DNA of 6,491 nt from Candidatus Aminicenantota bacterium (GTDB lineage Bacteria; Acidobacteriota; Aminicenantia; UBA2199): contig JAOZTV010000133.1 of assembly GCA_029939015.1 (NCBI GenBank), forward strand, positions 1-6,491, read 5' to 3'. The translations under genes and the position numbers were made by a program. Below are positions 1 to 6,432 of the stretch, in pieces. The notes below the pieces were generated by a model. That model worked only from the letters and a program-made list of their open reading frames with translations, made no database searches and was not told where the DNA came from. Numbering within the stretch: position 1 is the stretch's first letter; each line of letters opens with the position of its first letter.

Positions 1-192
1 GAAGATGTACATCCAGGTTTATTAACTATATCAGAAAGTAAAGTAGGCTTTTTTGGAGAAGGTGGTTTGAAATTTTACGTTTCAAAATTTTTTTTTGTTG
101 ATTTGAAATTAAAATACATAATGTTAAAATCAGAAAAAGATATAGACCTTGGTGGACTGGCTTATATAGCAGGTATTGGATTTAGATTTTAA
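1..192 (+). CDS. C-terminal part of an outer-membrane beta-barrel protein (5' end outside the window)
   Basis: The first 63 codons of frame 1 are open and stop at TAA (190-192). The peptide has alternating polar and hydrophobic residues typical of amphipathic membrane strands (for example GGLKFYVSKFFFVDLKLKYI) and ends GGLAYIAGIGFRF. A terminal aromatic residue, here Phe, preceded by alternating hydrophobics is the known recognition signal for the BAM assembly machinery. This resembles the last two or three strands of small OmpA-like or OMP_b-brl porin-type barrels. The glycine-rich final strand is also usual in that group. The role cannot be told from the tail alone; it could be structural, a porin, or an uncharacterised barrel. 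A hairpin terminator follows about 47 bases after the stop, so it is the last gene of its transcript. Confidence 0.75.
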   Translation, partial: EDVHPGLLTISESKVGFFGEGGLKFYVSKFFFVDLKLKYIMLKSEKDIDLGGLAYIAGIGFRF

Positions 193-238
193 TATAATTA
201 TTCTATTATATTTCACAATTAAAAAGATAGAAGAGTAG

Positions 239-265
239 AGACGCGATTATCGCGTCTAACTTTTT
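239..265 (+). terminator. Rho-independent terminator behind the barrel gene
   Basis: An 8-bp perfect stem (AGACGCGA, 239-246, with TCGCGTCT, 250-257) closes a TTA loop and is followed after three bases by TTTTT (261-265). It is the only CG-rich spot in an AT-rich intergenic region. On the opposite strand there is no adjacent T-run, so it should act in the + direction only. The core resembles a dispersed palindromic repeat (see findings). Confidence 0.8.
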
Positions 266-287
266 CAAAACACAGTTAAAAATTTTA

Positions 288-296
288 TGGTAAAAT
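288..296 (+). promoter_or_regulatory. Extended -10 promoter of the Uup gene, probably leaderless
   Basis: TGG-TAAAAT is a TGn extended -10 with five of six consensus bases. Transcription would start about 7 bases downstream, at or next to the ATG at 303. No convincing -35 hexamer is present at the right spacing, which is common for extended -10 promoters. There is no purine-rich Shine-Dalgarno sequence between the hexamer and the ATG, consistent with a leaderless mRNA. The position is inferred from motif only. Confidence 0.5.
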
Positions 297-302
297 AGCG
301 GA

Positions 303-2210
303 ATGATATTAGCAAATTTTAAAGATATTGAACTTTATTTTGACAAAAACCCTCTTTTTAATAAGATAAATTTTCAACTAAATAGTGGACAAAAAATAGC
401 TTTAATAGGTAGGAATGGTTCAGGCAAAACTACTTTATTAAAATTATTAAATAGAGAAATTGAGGCTGATTCGGGTGAGATTACTTTTGGTCAGGGAATT
501 AAAATATCCTATTTAAGCCAAAAGGTACCAAAGGGAAAAGATGATACTCTGTTCTCTTTTGTTTTAGAGGGAATTGGAGAGCTTGGAAACCTGATAAAAA
601 AATATAATGAATTAAATAAAAAATTATCAAAAAAAGAAACAACTTCACTTTTAAATGAACTTGATAGATTAACTAATCTTATTGATATTAATAAAGGATG
701 GGAAATTGAACGTTTTGTAAGAGATATTTTAGACAAATTCAAACTTGATGGAAATATTGAATTTTCGACACTTTCAGCAGGCAAAAAACGAATTGCTTTG
801 TTAACCCGTGCTTTAATATCAAAACCTGACTTACTCCTTCTTGATGAACCTACTAACCATCTTGATATCAATATGATACTTTGGCTTGAAGAATTTATTA
901 AAGCCTATAAAGGCACTGTTCTTTTTGTAACTCATGACAGAACTCTTATTGAAAAAACTGCAACCAGTATAGTTGAAATTGATAGAGGTGAAATATATAA
1001 CTGGAACTGTACTTATATTGAATACTTGGAGCGGAAAAAAGATTCACTTAATATTGAAGAAAAAGCAAGAAAACAATTTATGAAAAAATTATCTGATGAA
1101 GAAATATGGATAAGGCAGGGAATTAAAGCAAGAAGAACAAGAAATGAAGGTAGAGTTAAAAAACTTGTATTAATGAGAGATGAAAAACAAAAAATGCGTA
1201 CTGCTTCAAAGAATGCAGGTTTTTCAATACAAAATGCTGGTGCATCAGGTAAAGTTGTTTTAAAAGCAAAAAATATATCATTTAATTATGATAATAAAAA
1301 AATAGTGAATGATTTTTCTACCACTATATCAAGGGGAGAAAGAATAGGTATAATTGGTGAAAACGGATGTGGTAAAACAACATTGTTAAATATTCTCTTA
1401 GGAAAACTTAAGTCAGCTTCAGGAATAATTGAACTTGGAACAAATCTACAAATACATTATTTTGACCAATTAAAAGGCAGTCTAAAAGAATCTAAAACAA
1501 TTGTAGAAAATGTTTCTGATGGGAATGATATATTGGAAATAAACGGAAAACCTAAGCATATTATAGGATATTTACAGGATTTCTTATTTTCACCTGAAAA
1601 AGCAAGGTCCAAGGTTTCTGTTCTTTCAGGTGGGGAAAGAGCAAGGGTTTTATTAGCTAAGTTATTTACCTTACCGTCTAATCTTCTTATAATGGATGAG
1701 CCTACAAATGATCTTGATATTGAGACATTGGAATTATTAGAAGAGTTATTAATGGATTATCCAGGGACTCTTTTAATTGTCAGCCATGATAGGACTTTTT
1801 TAAATAACATAGCAACCTCAGTTCTTGTGTTTAAAGAAGATGGGAAGATTGAAGAGTTCATTGGTGGGTATTCTGATATTAAGGTCGATAAGATTGAAAA
1901 AAAAATTGAAAAGTCTGAAAAAGTAAAAAAAAAATCCAATCAGATTAAGAAGTTATCATATAAAGAACAAATTGAACTGGATAAATTACCTGAACAAATA
2001 GAATTATATGAGGAAAAAAAAGAAAAAATTCATAGTGAGATGAATGATATGGGTTTTTACAAAAAGTCTCCCGATAAAATTGCAGAAATTAATACAAATT
2101 TAAAATCTATTGAAACCGAATTATCCTCAATGTATGAAAAATGGGAAGAACTGGAAGAAAAATCTCTATCGTATGAAGAGCACAAACAAGACAAGGCAAG
2201 TAGGCAATAG
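303..2210 (+). CDS. uup: Uup-type ABC-F ATPase
   Basis: A soluble ATPase with two ABC domains and no membrane segments, 635 residues, the same length as E. coli Uup. Domain 1: Walker A GRNGSGKT (36-43), signature LSAGK (157-161), Walker B with catalytic Glu182, His211. The linker carries the Uup hallmark WIRQGIKARRTRNEGR (269-284). Domain 2: Walker A GENGCGKT (352-359), Uup-typical NGKPKHIIGYLQDFLF (414-429), LSGGE (441-445), Glu466, His495. A Lys/Glu-rich linker (about 528-550) leads to a C-terminal coiled coil (about 551-620), the DNA-binding domain of this family. ABC-F proteins act on ribosomes; E. coli Uup also binds branched DNA and affects precise transposon excision. The start is fixed by an in-frame TAA at 291-293 just upstream. 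Oddities: signature 1 has Ala for the first Gly, A9 and A10 runs lie in the linker, and the last residues and stop come from the palindromic repeat. It stands alone, convergent with the peptidase. Confidence 0.93.
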   Translation: MILANFKDIELYFDKNPLFNKINFQLNSGQKIALIGRNGSGKTTLLKLLNREIEADSGEITFGQGIKISYLSQKVPKGKDDTLFSFVLEGIGELGNLIKKYNELNKKLSKKETTSLLNELDRLTNLIDINKGWEIERFVRDILDKFKLDGNIEFSTLSAGKKRIALLTRALISKPDLLLLDEPTNHLDINMILWLEEFIKAYKGTVLFVTHDRTLIEKTATSIVEIDRGEIYNWNCTYIEYLERKKDSLNIEEKARKQFMKKLSDEEIWIRQGIKARRTRNEGRVKKLVLMRDEKQKMRTASKNAGFSIQNAGASGKVVLKAKNISFNYDNKKIVNDFSTTISRGERIGIIGENGCGKTTLLNILLGKLKSASGIIELGTNLQIHYFDQLKGSLKESKTIVENVSDGNDILEINGKPKHIIGYLQDFLFSPEKARSKVSVLSGGERARVLLAKLFTLPSNLLIMDEPTNDLDIETLELLEELLMDYPGTLLIVSHDRTFLNNIATSVLVFKEDGKIEEFIGGYSDIKVDKIEKKIEKSEKVKKKSNQIKKLSYKEQIELDKLPEQIELYEEKKEKIHSEMNDMGFYKKSPDKIAEINTNLKSIETELSSMYEKWEELEEKSLSYEEHKQDKASRQ

Positions 2211-2316
2211 GCAGAGAGGCAGAGAGAAGAATATACAAGAGTTTGTCTATATAAGTACTAATGTTTTGCTCTTGTTTTTCTCTTTGCCTCTCTGCCTATT
2301 TGCCTATTCCCTATTC
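2194..2316. repeat. Large imperfect palindrome of AGGCAAT/AGGCAGAG units between convergent genes
   Basis: The left arm 2201-2220 pairs with 2286-2306 over 20 bp with a single bulged T. Pairing continues inward (2221-2230 with 2276-2285, including G-T pairs), then after a 4-base bulge 2235-2241 pairs with 2269-2275, leaving a loop of about 27 bases. Each arm is itself a run of degenerate 7-8 base units: AGGCAAGT, AGGCAAT, AGGCAGAG, AGGCAGAG on the left from 2194, and TGCCTATT, TGCCTATT, CCCTATTC on the right from 2293. Both neighbouring genes end inside it, at TAG 2208-2210 (+) and TAG read from 2313-2311 (-). It encodes no transposase. It could be a MITE- or REP-like element or a repeat-derived bidirectional terminator. 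Confidence 0.85.
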
Positions 2317-2322
2317 TTTTTT
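2201..2322 (+). terminator. Probable terminator formed by the palindrome, with a T6 tail
   Basis: On the + strand the long hairpin is followed by CTATTC and a T6 run (2317-2322), so it probably ends the uup transcript. In the minus direction the stem could also pause polymerase leaving the peptidase gene, but the sequence after the left arm has only scattered Ts, so termination there is less certain. The T6 run is also part of the last lysine codons of the peptidase gene on the other strand. Confidence 0.5.
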
Positions 2323-4872
2323 AAGATGCCTTACAAACCAGGCTTCAAATTTCTTATATGTGCCTTTATTCTTAATTGCACCACCTAATCCATGTCCACC
2401 TTCAGGATCTAAAAATAGGTCAACTATTGTTTCTTTACCTGCTAATAATAATGCTCTATACACATTGACAGTATCCTGATATAAAACATTTTTATCCATC
2501 ATGCCATGAACTAAAAGGAGAGGTTTTTTCAAGCCTTTAGCAAGTGGTATTAATGAATATTTTCGCATATTTAACTTTCCTCTTTTTGACTCTCCAATAG
2601 TTGCACCAGTGTACCATGAATTATAATTTTCCCATTGTGTAGGAGGGGCAGCAGATATTCCACAGGCAAATGTATTTGGAGAAGTAAACATTGTCTGTAG
2701 AGTTTGATAACCACCAAAGCTCCAACCATGAAGCCCAACCCTCTTTGTATCAACTCCAAATCTACCTTTTTTCATTTCTTTGACAAGATCTTCAAGGTCT
2801 TCAGTTTGTCTTTTACCCGGGTTTTTAAAATTAGATTCATTAAAGCTTCGTCCGTAACCTGATTGTCCCTGAGGATCAATATTAATTGTAACAAAACCAT
2901 GTTTTGCAGCCATAATCATCTGGAACATATAGGATAAGGTACTAATTCTACCAGTCATTACAGTATGTCTTCTGCCTAAAGGTCCTCCATAAAGATATAC
3001 TATTGAAGCTCTCTTATCATTTGCTTTCCAGTTTTTAGGTTTGAACATCATTCCATGAATTGTAATTCCTCTTCTGTTTTTATAAGTAAAGAGTTCAGGT
3101 TTAATAAAATTAAGTTTATCCCATTCTGGATTATGGCTTATTGTTAAAACTTTTTCTTCTGAATTTTCTGTGTTTATTATGAATAATTCATAAGGATTAT
3201 TCCAATTGCCGTAAACAGATGCAAGCCATTTTTTATTATGTGAAATAGCGTTGGTTCCGTGCATACCTTTTTCTTTTCCAATAATTTTCATTTTTTTGTT
3301 TTTTAAATTAACTTTGTAAACACTGTGATATGCAGGGTTTTGTTTATCTGAGACTATATACATATCTTTGCTGTCTTTTGAGAAATTTATAATCGGGAAA
3401 CTCTCGAATTTTCCCTTTACTAATTCTGTTTTTTTCTTGTTTTTAAGCTTAAATAAAAATGGTTGTCTGTATCCATTTTTATTATTTAAAATAGCTATTA
3501 GGCTCTTACTATCAGGTGTAAAACGAAGATTATTATAGTAGGTAGATTTATATCCAATAAATTCTTTCATCTTATATAATAATTCAGGTTTTTTGTTTTT
3601 CTTAAGATCTCCTACCCAAATTTGAAGGTCACCTTTTTCTCTTTCCCATGTCATAAAGGCATAGTATCTGCTGTCCTTGCTCCATAGTATATTACTGTAC
3701 TCATACCATACATCTCCACCTTTTATTTTAAATACCGGTTTGGGTTGTTTTCCATAATTCAATTCTTCTACCTTTCTTAAATAAAACTTATAAGTAGGTT
3801 GGTTTCTTTTAGTATCAGGCATCATTCTTTTAATTTTTTCAGGTTTGGCAAATCTCTTTTCATAATTTACAACATGAACATCTTTATAAATTGCTTTACC
3901 TTTTCTGTTTGAGCCAATTACCAGCATCCATTTCCCATCTGGGGAAATTGTAGTGTCATTTATTTTAATCTGATTTTTTTTATCATCAGCCTTATTAAAT
4001 TTACGGTTTAATTGATGAATATAAGATGAATTAAATTTTACCTTAAAAAGATTATTGCCTTTTAAATAATAATAACCATCCCCATTTTGTGTATAGGAAA
4101 GAAATTTTTCTTTTAGGTCGGTCATTGTTAAGCGTATAATGTTTTTATCTTTTGGTAAATATCTATACAGATCTCCTCGATATTCAAAAATAAGTTCTGA
4201 CTTGTTTTTGTTTTTAGTCCATTCATATCTTGAAACTCCAGGATATAGGTCAGATCTTTTGATTTTATCCTTCTCTTGTTTCTTTTTTAGTTTATCTCTA
4301 AGTTCCCATAGTTCCAATTCTTTTTTTTCTTTTTCTTTTTCTTCAATATTTTTTTTGTCTTTTTTAGATTTTTCTTTTTTTTCTTTTTCCTTTTTTTTTT
4401 TGTCCTCTTTTTCTTTATTTTTTAACTCGATTCTTAATTTGTCAATTTCTTCTTTTTCAAATTTTGACAAATCAACATCTTTACCCATTAGATAATCACG
4501 CTGCAAAAAATATGATTCTAATAATGTTTTCTGCTTTTCTTTGCTCTCTTGACCCTTCTTAATGAATTTATCGTAATCTTCTGGTGTGTCAAATTTCTTC
4601 ATAATTTCAAGTGAAGTAATTTTTTTGATTTTTTTAGAATCAAGCTCATAAATATACAAATCATAACCATTTACATTATAAGGATTCCATAAAAAAGCAA
4701 GATATTTGTCATTTTCTGAAAATTTTAATAGTCTTGCGCTTTTTCCAAAATATGATCTTACCTTATAGAATTCTTCAAGGCTTAACTTGTCAACTGATGT
4801 TGTCCCAAATCCCGAAAGTGTAAACAGGATTGTAAAACTAATAAATATAACAATAAATTTTTTTAATTGCAT
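2311..4872 (-). CDS. Secreted S9-family (prolyl oligopeptidase / DPP IV-like) serine peptidase
   Basis: 853 residues. An N-terminal signal peptide (Lys4-Lys5, hydrophobic core about 6-22, no lipobox Cys) predicts export to the periplasm. A beta-propeller region (about 45-590) shows repeated W/F-S-x-D-S-type blade motifs, for example near 309-320 and 396-406. The C-terminal alpha/beta hydrolase (about 595-853) has the nucleophile in GWSFGG (Ser718), Asp793 in HGMMDKN and His827 in GGHG; Tyr628 in YGGP is the likely oxyanion residue. The stretch after the nucleophile (CGISAAPPTQWENYNSWYTG) resembles DPP IV relatives, but I do not recognise the double-Glu motif that anchors the substrate N-terminus, so aminopeptidase, dipeptidyl-peptidase or oligopeptidase activity stays open. 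Residues about 137-206 are an extra Lys/Glu-rich, probably helical segment including an A11 run in the mRNA. Start choice: GGAGG (4878-4882) lies 5 bases before the ATG. It is divergent from the FetAB operon and convergent with uup. Confidence 0.9.
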   Translation of the reverse strand: MQLKKFIVIFISFTILFTLSGFGTTSVDKLSLEEFYKVRSYFGKSARLLKFSENDKYLAFLWNPYNVNGYDLYIYELDSKKIKKITSLEIMKKFDTPEDYDKFIKKGQESKEKQKTLLESYFLQRDYLMGKDVDLSKFEKEEIDKLRIELKNKEKEDKKKKEKEKKEKSKKDKKNIEEKEKEKKELELWELRDKLKKKQEKDKIKRSDLYPGVSRYEWTKNKNKSELIFEYRGDLYRYLPKDKNIIRLTMTDLKEKFLSYTQNGDGYYYLKGNNLFKVKFNSSYIHQLNRKFNKADDKKNQIKINDTTISPDGKWMLVIGSNRKGKAIYKDVHVVNYEKRFAKPEKIKRMMPDTKRNQPTYKFYLRKVEELNYGKQPKPVFKIKGGDVWYEYSNILWSKDSRYYAFMTWEREKGDLQIWVGDLKKNKKPELLYKMKEFIGYKSTYYNNLRFTPDSKSLIAILNNKNGYRQPFLFKLKNKKKTELVKGKFESFPIINFSKDSKDMYIVSDKQNPAYHSVYKVNLKNKKMKIIGKEKGMHGTNAISHNKKWLASVYGNWNNPYELFIINTENSEEKVLTISHNPEWDKLNFIKPELFTYKNRRGITIHGMMFKPKNWKANDKRASIVYLYGGPLGRRHTVMTGRISTLSYMFQMIMAAKHGFVTINIDPQGQSGYGRSFNESNFKNPGKRQTEDLEDLVKEMKKGRFGVDTKRVGLHGWSFGGYQTLQTMFTSPNTFACGISAAPPTQWENYNSWYTGATIGESKRGKLNMRKYSLIPLAKGLKKPLLLVHGMMDKNVLYQDTVNVYRALLLAGKETIVDLFLDPEGGHGLGGAIKNKGTYKKFEAWFVRHLKKE

Positions 4873-4905
4873 TTATACCTCCATTTTTTTTAAATATCTA
4901 ATATT

Positions 4906-4911
4906 ATTATA
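4906..4911 (-). promoter_or_regulatory. Candidate -10 of the peptidase gene
   Basis: Read on the minus strand this is a perfect TATAAT. It would start transcription near 4899, giving a 5' untranslated region of roughly 27 bases that contains the GGAGG site. The hexamer 17 bases upstream (TAAACC) matches the -35 consensus poorly. The region is very AT-rich, so chance matches are easy. Confidence 0.45.
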
Positions 4912-4922
4912 CGTTATTTATA

Positions 4923-4935
4923 CTAAATGGTTTAG
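4923..4935. promoter_or_regulatory. Perfect small inverted repeat between divergent promoters, possible operator
   Basis: CTAAA-TGG-TTTAG is a perfect 5-bp inverted repeat with a 3-base spacer. It lies where the -35 regions of both the leftward peptidase promoter and the rightward fetA promoter would fall, a position from which one dimeric regulator could control both. It is short, so it could be chance in AT-rich DNA; no match to a named operator such as a Fur box is claimed. Confidence 0.25.
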
Positions 4936-4954
4936 CTTATATACATTGTTTTTG

Positions 4955-4960
4955 TAAAAT
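4955..4960 (+). promoter_or_regulatory. Candidate -10 of the fetAB operon
   Basis: TAAAAT directly abuts the first in-frame ATG at 4961, and contains an in-frame TAA. If it is the -10, transcription would start near 4967, downstream of that ATG, which supports the internal ATG at 4988 as the true start. The -35 region (TTTAGC or TTAGCT around 4931-4937) is weak. Confidence 0.4.
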
Positions 4961-4987
4961 ATGTTAAACTTAGTTTTGGAAAAATTA

Positions 4988-5632
4988 ATGATTAAATGTG
5001 AAAATATTAGAATTGAAAATGACAAAAAACTTATTCTTGATAATGTCAATTTGCATATAAAAAAAGGTGAAAAGATATTACTTAAGGGAGAATCAGGAAG
5101 TGGAAAAACATCATTGATAAGAGCGATTATTTATTTTACAGAATTTTTGGGTGAAATTATATATGAAGGAAAAAGAATTGGAATTGAAAACATCAATAAG
5201 TATAGGAATAATATTGGCTATATCGGTCAAAAAATACCAAATTTCAATCAATCTGTTGGAGAGTTTTTAAGTATTCATAAAGATTTCAAATTTAATAAAA
5301 ACTTGAAACTAAACGATAAAAAAAAATTTGAACTTCTTGAAAGATTGAATTTTAATGAGTCAATACTAAATAGTAAGTTTAATGTTTTATCAGGGGGTGA
5401 GAGGCAGAGAATTGCAGTTATTGGTGTTTTACTCTTAAATAAGCCTTTTTATATTTTTGATGAAATTACTTCTGCCTTAGATAAAAAAAATATTAACTCT
5501 CTTATATCATTAATTATGGAAGATGAAGAGAGAACCGTGATTTCAGTATCTCATAATATTGAATGGGAAAAATACAGCACAAGAATAATAAAAATGGAAA
5601 ATGGAGCAATAATTGAAGACAGGAACATTTAA
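4988..5632 (+). CDS. fetA: ABC transporter ATP-binding protein, FetA/YbbL-like
   Basis: A single ABC ATPase of 214 residues from the chosen start, the cytoplasmic motor partner of the downstream permease. Numbered from Met at 4988: Walker A GESGSGKT (34-41), Q-loop Gln81, signature LSGGE (134-138), Walker B FYIFDE with catalytic Glu159, D-loop SALD (162-165), switch His189. The DEITSALD string is characteristic of YbbL/FetA. In E. coli FetA with FetB is implicated in iron export and resistance to oxidative stress; that substrate is only inferred here. Start: an ATG at 4961 is in frame, adding nine residues, but has no Shine-Dalgarno and abuts the probable -10; the 4988 ATG has GGA seven bases upstream and gives an N-terminus (MIKCENIRIEN) typical of ABC proteins. 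The last 20 bases overlap fetB. Confidence 0.85.
   Translation: MIKCENIRIENDKKLILDNVNLHIKKGEKILLKGESGSGKTSLIRAIIYFTEFLGEIIYEGKRIGIENINKYRNNIGYIGQKIPNFNQSVGEFLSIHKDFKFNKNLKLNDKKKFELLERLNFNESILNSKFNVLSGGERQRIAVIGVLLLNKPFYIFDEITSALDKKNINSLISLIMEDEERTVISVSHNIEWEKYSTRIIKMENGAIIEDRNI
5603..5606 (+). promoter_or_regulatory. Ribosome binding site that fixes the TTG start of fetB
   Basis: GGAG lies inside the 3' end of fetA, six bases before the TTG at 5613. There is no ATG near the expected N-terminus of the permease; the first in-frame ATG would remove the first membrane helix. The site therefore supports TTG initiation and translational coupling to fetA. Confidence 0.7.
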
Positions 5633-6401
5633 TATTTCATACCTTTCACTCATCTTGTATTCGGCAATACTAATTATTCCGATAATAATTTTTTACTATC
5701 TTAAAATAAAAAAAATTAAAACCTTGTTTATTTCTATAATAAGAATGCTAATACAATTAACTTTTGTAGCTCTTTATCTTGAATATATATTTGAAATTGA
5801 AAGTCTCATAGTCAATATACTCTGGATATTTGTTATGATCATAGTTGCTAATAGTTCAATATTAAACCAGAGTGGTTTAAAAATCAGAAAACTTTTTTTT
5901 TATACAATATGGGCATTTTTAATAAGTATTATATTTGTTTTTATACCCCTCCTGATTGTTTTTGACCCTAAAGTGTTGATTTCACCGCGTTATATGATAC
6001 CTCTTGCAGGGATGATTCTTGGTAATATATTAAGGGTTAATATAATTTCTCTTGAACGATTCTATAATGCTTTGAGAAATAGAGAAGAAGAATTTATTTA
6101 TTATATCTATCTTGGTGCATCAAAGTGGGAGGCATTAAAACCCTTTTTAAGTGAATCGGTTGGTAGTGCAATTTCACCACAAATTGCAATGATTTCTACA
6201 ATGGGTCTTGTATCTCTGCCAGGTTTGATGACAGGGCAAATTCTAGGAGGAACCTCTCCGGTAATTGCAATCAAATACCAGGTTATGATAATGATTGCAA
6301 TCTTTACAACAGCTGTAATATCAACTTTTATTGGAATTATATTCTCAGTTTATGGTACATTGGATAGATTTCTGAGATTGAAAAAAGAAGTATTCAAATA
6401 A
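5613..6401 (+). CDS. fetB: ABC transporter permease, FetB/YbbM-like (UPF0014)
   Basis: Inner-membrane protein of 262 residues, close to the E. coli FetB length (about 259). Hydrophobic segments lie at roughly 10-30, 37-57, 64-84, 94-117, 126-146, a weaker one near 188-212, and 223-246, fitting about seven helices. Family landmarks seen: IPLAGMILGN (129-138), LGAS (167-170) in the cytoplasmic loop likely to contact the ATPase, GLVSLPGLMTGQI (198-210) and SPVIAIKYQ (215-223). With FetA it should form a homodimeric ABC exporter; E. coli evidence points to iron, but the substrate in this organism is inferred. It starts at TTG, overlaps fetA by 20 bases and is preceded by GGAG, so translation is probably coupled and 1:1 with the ATPase. 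A further membrane-protein gene follows after 31 bases. Confidence 0.9.
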   Translation: MKTGTFNISYLSLILYSAILIIPIIIFYYLKIKKIKTLFISIIRMLIQLTFVALYLEYIFEIESLIVNILWIFVMIIVANSSILNQSGLKIRKLFFYTIWAFLISIIFVFIPLLIVFDPKVLISPRYMIPLAGMILGNILRVNIISLERFYNALRNREEEFIYYIYLGASKWEALKPFLSESVGSAISPQIAMISTMGLVSLPGLMTGQILGGTSPVIAIKYQVMIMIAIFTTAVISTFIGIIFSVYGTLDRFLRLKKEVFK

Positions 6402-6432
6402 ACAAATATATCTTTAAAAAAAGGAGCTTTGA

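Noticed and set aside
509..871. Minus-strand open frame of 120 codons
   Set aside because: Antisense shadow within the well-supported uup coding sequence.
1757..1939. Minus-strand open frame of 60 codons
   Set aside because: Antisense shadow over the uup second ATPase domain and linker; Phe-rich because of the A-runs.
2194..2316. CRISPR-like array from the repeated AGGCA units
   Set aside because: Units are only 7-8 bases, contiguous without spacers, and arranged as a palindrome.
2110..2479. Two overlapping + strand open frames spanning the palindrome with a hydrophobic Cys/Phe/Leu stretch
   Set aside because: They run out of frame through the end of uup and antisense through the end of the peptidase; the hydrophobic part is translated repeat. 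No ribosome site.
2571..2759. Minus-strand open frame of 62 codons
   Set aside because: Alternative frame inside the catalytic domain of the peptidase gene on the same strand.
4139..4495. Open + strand frame of about 118 codons rich in Ser/Phe
   Set aside because: It is the antisense of the Lys/Glu-rich part of the peptidase gene; poly-T gives Phe and few stops. No ribosome site or family resemblance.
4891..4920. Possible Fur box in front of the iron-related fetAB operon
   Set aside because: The AT-rich stretch has no convincing inverted GATAAT-type hexamers beyond what base composition gives.
5399..5410. GAGAGGCAGAGA, a 12-base match to the palindrome arm
   Set aside because: It encodes the conserved E-R-Q-R residues following the ABC signature LSGG of fetA; codon choice explains the match.
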